From JBNJEL01 sp051745835 (GTDB lineage: Bacteria; Bacillota; Halanaerobiia; Halobacteroidales; Acetohalobiaceae), in the NCBI GenBank assembly GCA_051745835.1, contig JBNJEL010000033.1, positions 1 through 18,281 of the forward strand: DNA of 18,281 nucleotides, given 5' to 3'. This document shows, one piece after another, positions 14,267 to 18,281 of the stretch (positions are counted from its first letter, which is position 1; the number at the start of each line of letters is the position of its first letter). The notes beneath the pieces were generated by a model, which ran no database searches, was not told the DNA's origin, and was given only the letters and a program-made list of their open reading frames with translations. The translations under genes and the position numbers were made by a program.

Positions 14267-14295
14267 TACTCTTCCTCCATTTACTCTTCCTCCAT
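14266..14295 (-). repeat. Tandem duplicated 15-base ribosome binding unit
   Basis: On the minus strand ATGGAGGAAGAGTAA occurs twice in a row (14295-14281 and 14280-14266) without any mismatch. It fills the whole gap between the spoIIIAC stop and the spoIIIAD start. Each unit carries a GGAGG. Each can also be read as the mini reading frame Met-Glu-Glu-Glu-stop, the second ending in TAATG with the spoIIIAD start. Confidence 0.8.
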
Positions 14296-14490
14296 TTAAA
14301 AGCCAAAGATCTGTCTAACATTAATAAACAAATCATTAATTAATCTAATGACTATCATCAATACTATGATTACTCCAACTAAAGTTAACATCTCCGCTTG
14401 CTCTTCCTTGTTAGCCTGCTCTAAGACTATATTAAAGATTGAGATTAAGATTCCTAATCCAGCAATCTTAAATACTAAATCTACATTCAT
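14296..14490 (-). CDS. spoIIIAC: Stage III sporulation protein AC
   Basis: A 64-residue protein with two hydrophobic helices (about 4-22 and 36-54) joined by a short charged loop (EQANKEEQAE). The pattern matches the family: VDLVFKIAGLGILISIFNIVL, a KEEQA loop and ending near IRQIFGF. The usual length is about 68. It belongs to the SpoIIIA membrane complex together with SpoIIIAD. The ATG has AAGGAG about 9 bases upstream. It lies 22 bases after spoIIIAB, and its stop codon abuts the tandem repeat before spoIIIAD. Confidence 0.92.
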   Translation of the reverse strand: MNVDLVFKIAGLGILISIFNIVLEQANKEEQAEMLTLVGVIIVLMIVIRLINDLFINVRQIFGF

Positions 14491-14512
14491 CTCTTCTGCT
14501 CCTTCCGCCGAC

Positions 14513-15031
14513 TTAATATAACAGAATTACAACTAATAAGCCGCCTAACACACCAAAATAACGCCACTTTTTGACATTACCCTGCTTTAAATCTACTGCC
14601 TGCTCGATAGCTAATTCTAATTCCTGTTGGACTAAGGTTAGATTCTTCTCTTGGTGTTTGCGATCACTAGCACCTAAGTTCTGACCAAAGTTGATTAATA
14701 TCTGCTCTACATTAGCTCCTAGAGCTGTCTTATCAAAGTGAGACTCTAAAGCTATCTGCCAAGCTTTAGTAGCTGTAACTCCTAATTGTGTAGTCAAGTT
14801 CTGCTGACAGCTTTTAAAGAGATGAGATAACGGCTCTGTGATCTTATTAGCTACCTTATCTAACGCTTGAGGTAGAGGAGTGGCGGCATACATAATCTCA
14901 GTCTGTAATAAATGAAAGGCTGTCTTAAGCTCTTTAAGCTCGCGCACACGATTAATATACTTATTCGCCTGTAAGCAGCCTAGACAACTACTAGCTATTA
15001 CGACTAATAATCCCCCTAATAACTTAATCAT
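14513..15031 (-). CDS. spoIIIAB: Stage III sporulation protein AB
   Basis: A 172-residue protein with an N-terminal hydrophobic helix (IKLLGGLLVVIASSCLGCLQA), a helical soluble domain, and a C-terminal hydrophobic helix (YFGVLGGLLVVILLY). Conserved family pieces are RVRELKELKTAFHLLQTEIMYAATPLPQAL and the QEKNL segment near 130-140. The fold resembles type II secretion F-domain proteins. The frame is open up to a GTG at 15049, but I choose the ATG at 15031. It overlaps the spoIIIAA stop as ATGA, has GGAGAG about 8-10 bases upstream, and gives the family's length (171 in B. subtilis). It probably works with the SpoIIIAA ATPase at the mother-cell membrane. Confidence 0.92.
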   Translation of the reverse strand: MIKLLGGLLVVIASSCLGCLQANKYINRVRELKELKTAFHLLQTEIMYAATPLPQALDKVANKITEPLSHLFKSCQQNLTTQLGVTATKAWQIALESHFDKTALGANVEQILINFGQNLGASDRKHQEKNLTLVQQELELAIEQAVDLKQGNVKKWRYFGVLGGLLVVILLY

Positions 15032-15975
15032 CCGACTTGCTCTCCACACAGAATCTGCTCTACTGTACCCGGACCTCGACGGCGGCTGAGAATAATAAAC
15101 CGCTGGAAGTAATTTCGTTCTAACATCTGTCGCAGATTAGGCCGTTCTTTAATCTCAGCTAAGTTAGTACCATGAACTGAAGTGATAATCTTTACCCCTG
15201 CATTAATCGCTTCCGAGATAGCTTGGACATCACGCCTGCTGCCAATCTCATCAGTAACGATGACTTCTGGTGACATTGATCTAATTAGAAGCATCATCCC
15301 TGCCGATTTAGGACAGTTAGCTAGTAGGTCAGTCCGCGGACCTAATTGATTTTGTGCTATACCTTGATAGCTACCGCCTAGCTCCCCCCGTTCATCTACT
15401 ACTCCTACTTTGAAACTAACCTGCTTTACTCCAGTACTTAACTGTCTAATCAAATCTCGCAATAGTGTTGTCTTACCACACTGCGGAGGTGAGATAACTA
15501 ACGTATTATAGATGCTACTGCGGTGTTTAATAATCTGCTGAATAATATTATCTGCTGCTCCAATCACTGCGGTGGATAATCTGATGTTTAAACCTGAAAA
15601 GTTCTTAATTAATTCAATCTGATTATTACTAGTAATAACCTCACCTACAAACCCGACTCGATGTCCGCCGGGCAAAGTCAAATAGCCCTCTTTTAATTCC
15701 TCCTCGAGAGCGTAGAGAGAACTGTTGGTCATTAGATTAATACTCTCATTAATATCTGCTTTAGTTGTTTGATAAGCTGCTTGATAACTTTCGGTAACTC
15801 CACCTTGAGCAGTAATCAATACTTCTTCCTGATGTAGATTTAAGATTAACGGCTGATTAACCCGCAGTCTAATCTCCTCTACTGCAGCTAAAATCTGATC
15901 ATCAACTCGATTTAATATCTGGCGCAGATTAGCAGCTAATAAGGGCTTGATCTCTGTAGTAATCTGGTTAAGCAT
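15028..15975 (-). CDS. spoIIIAA: Stage III sporulation protein AA, ATPase
   Basis: A 315-residue cytoplasmic ATPase of the secretion-ATPase kind, thought to power the SpoIIIA mother-cell-to-forespore complex. The Walker A loop is at 162-170 (SPPQCGKTT; the first position is Ser rather than Gly). The Walker B is at about 237-243 (EVIVTDEIG), followed by a SVHG sensor. Upstream LPGGHRVGFVGEV and GVVDERGELGG are family signatures. It has a GAGGTGAT ribosome site before the ATG. It is the first gene of the operon. Transcription probably starts in the 120-base gap after the efp terminator, which matches mother-cell control. Confidence 0.95.
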   Translation of the reverse strand: MLNQITTEIKPLLAANLRQILNRVDDQILAAVEEIRLRVNQPLILNLHQEEVLITAQGGVTESYQAAYQTTKADINESINLMTNSSLYALEEELKEGYLTLPGGHRVGFVGEVITSNNQIELIKNFSGLNIRLSTAVIGAADNIIQQIIKHRSSIYNTLVISPPQCGKTTLLRDLIRQLSTGVKQVSFKVGVVDERGELGGSYQGIAQNQLGPRTDLLANCPKSAGMMLLIRSMSPEVIVTDEIGSRRDVQAISEAINAGVKIITSVHGTNLAEIKERPNLRQMLERNYFQRFIILSRRRGPGTVEQILCGEQVG

Positions 15976-15995
15976 TAGCTATCACCTCTAGATAA

Positions 15996-16024
15996 TACCT
16001 ATTAATCAGTTGGTAAAAATATGC
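15996..16024 (-). promoter_or_regulatory. Candidate sigma-E promoter of the spoIIIA operon
   Basis: On the minus strand GCATATT (16024-16018) matches the sigma-E -35 consensus (KMATATT) fully. After 14 bases comes AATAGGTA (16003-15996), which keeps only the central ATA of the -10 consensus CATACAMT. It lies about 20 bases before the spoIIIAA start, directly after the efp terminator. B. subtilis spoIIIA is sigma-E driven, which supports the call, but the -10 is weak. Confidence 0.4.
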
Positions 16025-16030
16025 AATCTA

Positions 16031-16069
16031 AATAAAAAAAGAATGTATTGGGCAGCCAATACATTCTTT
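16031..16069 (-). terminator. Strong intrinsic terminator after efp
   Basis: On the minus strand AAAGAATGTATTGG pairs perfectly with CCAATACATTCTTT (14 bp, 4-base loop, 16069-16056 with 16051-16038). The run TTTTTTTATT follows. It lies about 28 bases beyond the efp stop and ends the aroQ-pepP-efp unit. Confidence 0.9.
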
Positions 16070-16097
16070 GAATAGTTACTATTTAATTATTTTCAGC

Positions 16098-16658
16098 TTA
16101 AACTCGTTCTATATACTCTCCACTACGAGTATCTATCTTTAAGACATCGCCTTCTTCGATAAATAGCGGTACATCTACTTTAGCTCCTGTCTCTAACTCT
16201 ACTTCCTTAGAACCACCTGAAACAGTGTTACCGCGCACTGCCGGCGGAGAATAAGCAACTGCTAACTCTACAGCATTAGGAATATCAACCCCAATAACCT
16301 GTTTATCATGTAACTCTAACTTAATCTCTTGATTCTCCTTTAAGTACTTAACAGCTTCGCCTAATTTATCCTGACTTAAGCTCACCTGTTCGTAAGTATC
16401 ATTATCCATAAAGACATATCCATCACCATCACGGTAAAGATATTGATACGGACGCTTTTCGATATAAGCCTGCTTGACCTTCTCCCCGGACTTAAAACGC
16501 TTAGTAATTGTAGTCCCATCATTTAAACTCTTAAGTTCGGTCTGTACATAAGCGCCTCCTTTACCCGGTTTAACGTGATCGTAATCAACAACTTTATACA
16601 GTTCGTCATCGAGCTCAATAGTTAATCCAGTATTAAAATCACTAGTCGAAATCAACAC
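16098..16658 (-). CDS. efp: Elongation factor P
   Basis: A 186-residue (or 185-residue) three-domain EF-P. It binds between the ribosomal P and E sites and relieves stalling at polyproline. The N-terminal KOW-like domain has DHVKPGKGGAYVQTELKSL. Its loop Lys is the residue modified in many bacteria (Lys32 in B. subtilis numbering). The OB domains carry EKRPYQYLYRDGDGYVFMD and the C-terminal VSGGSKEVELETGAKVDVPLFIEEGD...IDTRSGEYIERV. The frame starts with GTG (16658) immediately followed by TTG (16655). AGGAGG lies 5 bases before the GTG and 8 before the TTG. The TTG would give the canonical N-terminus MISTSDF and put the loop lysine at exactly 32, so it may be the true start. Confidence 0.96.
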   Translation of the reverse strand: MLISTSDFNTGLTIELDDELYKVVDYDHVKPGKGGAYVQTELKSLNDGTTITKRFKSGEKVKQAYIEKRPYQYLYRDGDGYVFMDNDTYEQVSLSQDKLGEAVKYLKENQEIKLELHDKQVIGVDIPNAVELAVAYSPPAVRGNTVSGGSKEVELETGAKVDVPLFIEEGDVLKIDTRSGEYIERV

Positions 16659-16761
16659 TTTTACCTCCTCATTTTTAACTTAAATTAGCACTAACAAACT
16701 TTTCTAAGCCACTAATTTATTTTCTAGACTGAAACTTAAATCTCCTGCCTAAACTCTGAAG

Positions 16762-17829
16762 TTAAACCCTAATTAATTCTTTACTAGCTGTAGTTAATAT
16801 CTCACAGCCATTTTCGGTTACCACTACCATATCTTCAATACGGACTCCACCCCAGTCTGGAATATAGATCCCCGGTTCGACTGTTACGACCATCCCAGGT
16901 AGTAATTGACCATCCTGATTGGCAGCTAAACTAGGTTTCTCATGAACCTCTAAGCCCACTCCATGACCAAGACTGTGACCGAACTGTTCTCCATAGCCTG
17001 CTTGCGAAATAATATCTCGTGCTATCTGATCAATCTCTGCCTTACTCTTACCCGGTTCAATAGCTTCTAAAGCTGCTAACTGTGCTTCTAATACTATCTG
17101 ATAGATCTCTTGCTGTTTAGCTGTTGGTTTAGACCCAATAATCAAATTACGAGTCAGATCAGAATTATAGCGTTGATAAGTACAGCCTAAATCCATAGTC
17201 AACAGTTCTCCTACAGCTAACTCTTTCTCACTAGCTACACCATGTGGCAAAGCTCCTCGCGTTCCTGAAGCAACTATAAAGTCAAAAGCTTTTTGAGAAG
17301 CTCCCTGCCGCCGCATAATATACTCTAATTCAAGACTAACCTCCTGCTCAGTCATACCGGGTTCAATATAATCTATAATCTGCTCAAAAGCAAAGTCAGC
17401 TAACTTAACAGCTTCTTTTATAGTTGCTACCTCACTATCATCTTTAATCCGCCGCAACTGCTTAACTAACTGCTTAGTAGCCACTAACTCTACATCCAAC
17501 TGCTCTTGATAACGTTGGTAAGCATGATAACTCTCCTGACGCGCTTCAAAACCTAAACTAGTAATCCCTAATCTCTTAACTTCGGATTGTAGAGTATCCA
17601 GTTTAGGTGAACCATGCTCTACTACTTCAAATTCTGTTGCTTCCTCTGCAGCCTGCTCTACATATCTAAAATCGGTAATCAAAACAGCTTCTTTGCGACT
17701 AATTAACAGTGTACCTGCTGTTCCTGTAAAACCGCTCAAATAATATCTATTCTGAGGATTATTAACCAGTAATCCATCCAAATTCTCTTCTTCCAATTTA
17801 GCTCTTAACTTAGCAATCCTCTCTCTCAT
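16762..17829 (-). CDS. pepP: M24 family Xaa-Pro aminopeptidase (YqhT-like)
   Basis: A 355-residue cytoplasmic metallopeptidase that removes N-terminal residues preceding proline. The N-terminal creatinase-like domain (about 1-125) includes NPQNRYYLSGFTGTAG. The pita-bread domain follows and keeps all five metal ligands: Asp213 (MDLG), Asp224 (YNSDLTR), His289 (HSLGHGVG), Glu318 (VEPG) and Glu332 (RIED). The likely active-site His196 is in ALPHGVASE. Length matches YqhT of B. subtilis, which also sits between aroQ and efp. The ATG has AAAGGAG upstream and lies 15 bases after aroQ. No terminator separates it from efp, although about 100 bases do, so efp may also have its own promoter. Confidence 0.93.
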   Translation of the reverse strand: MRERIAKLRAKLEEENLDGLLVNNPQNRYYLSGFTGTAGTLLISRKEAVLITDFRYVEQAAEEATEFEVVEHGSPKLDTLQSEVKRLGITSLGFEARQESYHAYQRYQEQLDVELVATKQLVKQLRRIKDDSEVATIKEAVKLADFAFEQIIDYIEPGMTEQEVSLELEYIMRRQGASQKAFDFIVASGTRGALPHGVASEKELAVGELLTMDLGCTYQRYNSDLTRNLIIGSKPTAKQQEIYQIVLEAQLAALEAIEPGKSKAEIDQIARDIISQAGYGEQFGHSLGHGVGLEVHEKPSLAANQDGQLLPGMVVTVEPGIYIPDWGGVRIEDMVVVTENGCEILTTASKELIRV

Positions 17830-17844
17830 CTACAAACTCCTTTC

Positions 17845-18270
17845 TTAACGATTAACCACTGCCTGCAAGCCTAAAAGGTAGCTATCAACTCCTAAACCTG
17901 ATAGCTGTCCTACAACTACCGGAGCAATCACCGATTGGTGTCGAAACTCTTCGCGCTGATAGATATTACTTAAATGTACTTCAATAGTTGGAATCTCCAC
18001 TCCAGCTAAAGCATCACGAATAGCAATACTATAATGAGTGTAAGCACCGGGATTAATTACGATTCCTTTAACTCCTTCTTCCCACGCTTGATGAATTCGA
18101 TCTACTATTGCTCCTTCACTATTAAATTGCCCAATTTCTAGTTCAACACCCAACTCGGCTGCTAATTCCTCTAACTGTTGATTGATATCGGCTAATGTTA
18201 AACTACCATAAACGTCAGGTTCTCGCTGCCCTAATAGATTAAGATTAGGGCCGTGTAAGACTAGATACAT
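17845..18270 (-). CDS. aroQ: Type II 3-dehydroquinate dehydratase
   Basis: A 141-residue type II dehydroquinase, which converts 3-dehydroquinate to 3-dehydroshikimate in the shikimate pathway. Features: LHGPNLNLLGQREPDVYG with catalytic Tyr21, QFNSEGAIVDRIHQA, INPGAYTHYSIAIRDAL with the substrate-binding Asn, and IEVHLSNIYQREEFRHQSV with catalytic His99 and the Arg. The second His often seen in SNIH is Tyr here, outside the catalytic set. The ATG has GGAGGGG close upstream at the window edge. It is the first gene of the aroQ-pepP-efp group as in B. subtilis, and may be cotranscribed with genes beyond the window. Confidence 0.95.
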   Translation of the reverse strand: MYLVLHGPNLNLLGQREPDVYGSLTLADINQQLEELAAELGVELEIGQFNSEGAIVDRIHQAWEEGVKGIVINPGAYTHYSIAIRDALAGVEIPTIEVHLSNIYQREEFRHQSVIAPVVVGQLSGLGVDSYLLGLQAVVNR

Positions 18271-18281
18271 CTAACCCCTCC

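Noticed and set aside
16681..16719. 8-bp inverted repeat TAAATTAG/CTAATTTA before efp
   Set aside because: Pure A/T-rich arms with a 23-base loop and no T tract or known motif. Chance is a sufficient explanation.

Overview
The window is a gene-dense, AT-rich piece of a chromosome from an endospore-forming, low-GC Firmicute of the clostridial type. Every gene lies on the minus strand, so reading order runs from high to low coordinates. The full eight-gene spoIIIA operon shows that it is a spore former. The gene order aroQ, Xaa-Pro peptidase, efp, spoIIIAA-AH, accB, accC, asp23, nusB, folD, xseA is the order known from Bacillus subtilis and many Clostridia. A halophilic anaerobe of the Halanaerobiales is my best guess from overall protein character, but that is an impression and not a proof.

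Layout in reading order. (1) 18270-16098: aroQ, an M24 Xaa-Pro peptidase and efp, closed by a strong intrinsic terminator (16031-16069). (2) 15975-10817: spoIIIAA to spoIIIAH, a tightly packed mother-cell operon with overlapping or nearly touching genes. A sigma-E-like promoter precedes it and a terminator follows it (10735-10765). (3) 10634-6884: a carboxylase/biotin-carrier fusion, accC and asp23, driven by a perfect TTGACA-N17-TATAAT promoter at 10784-10812. (4) 6813-4614: amaP, a DUF2273 gene, nusB and a TsaD/Kae1 paralogue, with terminator-like hairpins around them. (5) 4489-2370: folD and xseA, without the usual xseB. (6) 2231-53: a cysteine-desulfurase-like PLP enzyme and a metallo-beta-lactamase-fold protein. 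The first codons of a further gene sit at the left edge.

The most notable object is the 626-residue gene where accB should be. Residues 1-455 or so form a pyruvate carboxylase B / oxaloacetate decarboxylase alpha carboxyltransferase. Residues 464-626 form a complete AccB protein, including AccB's own N-terminus. The seam is a KEEEEE stretch whose codons spell a textbook Shine-Dalgarno (AAGGAGGAGG), 8 bases before an in-frame ATG. The same gene may therefore yield both a fused carboxyltransferase-BCCP and a free BCCP, letting one AccC serve pyruvate carboxylation and fatty acid synthesis. This needs testing.

Other points of interest: FolD has Gln where the family has its catalytic Lys, which suggests a dehydrogenase lacking cyclohydrolase activity; a 13-bp leader helix could hide the ribosome site of the cysteine-desulfurase-like gene; the ribosome site before spoIIIAD is duplicated exactly in tandem; a terminator lies just inside the predicted leader of the carboxylase operon; and the TsaD-like protein has lost several TsaD motifs. 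No RNA genes, insertion sequences or CRISPR arrays were seen, and no intergenic gap exceeds 300 bases.
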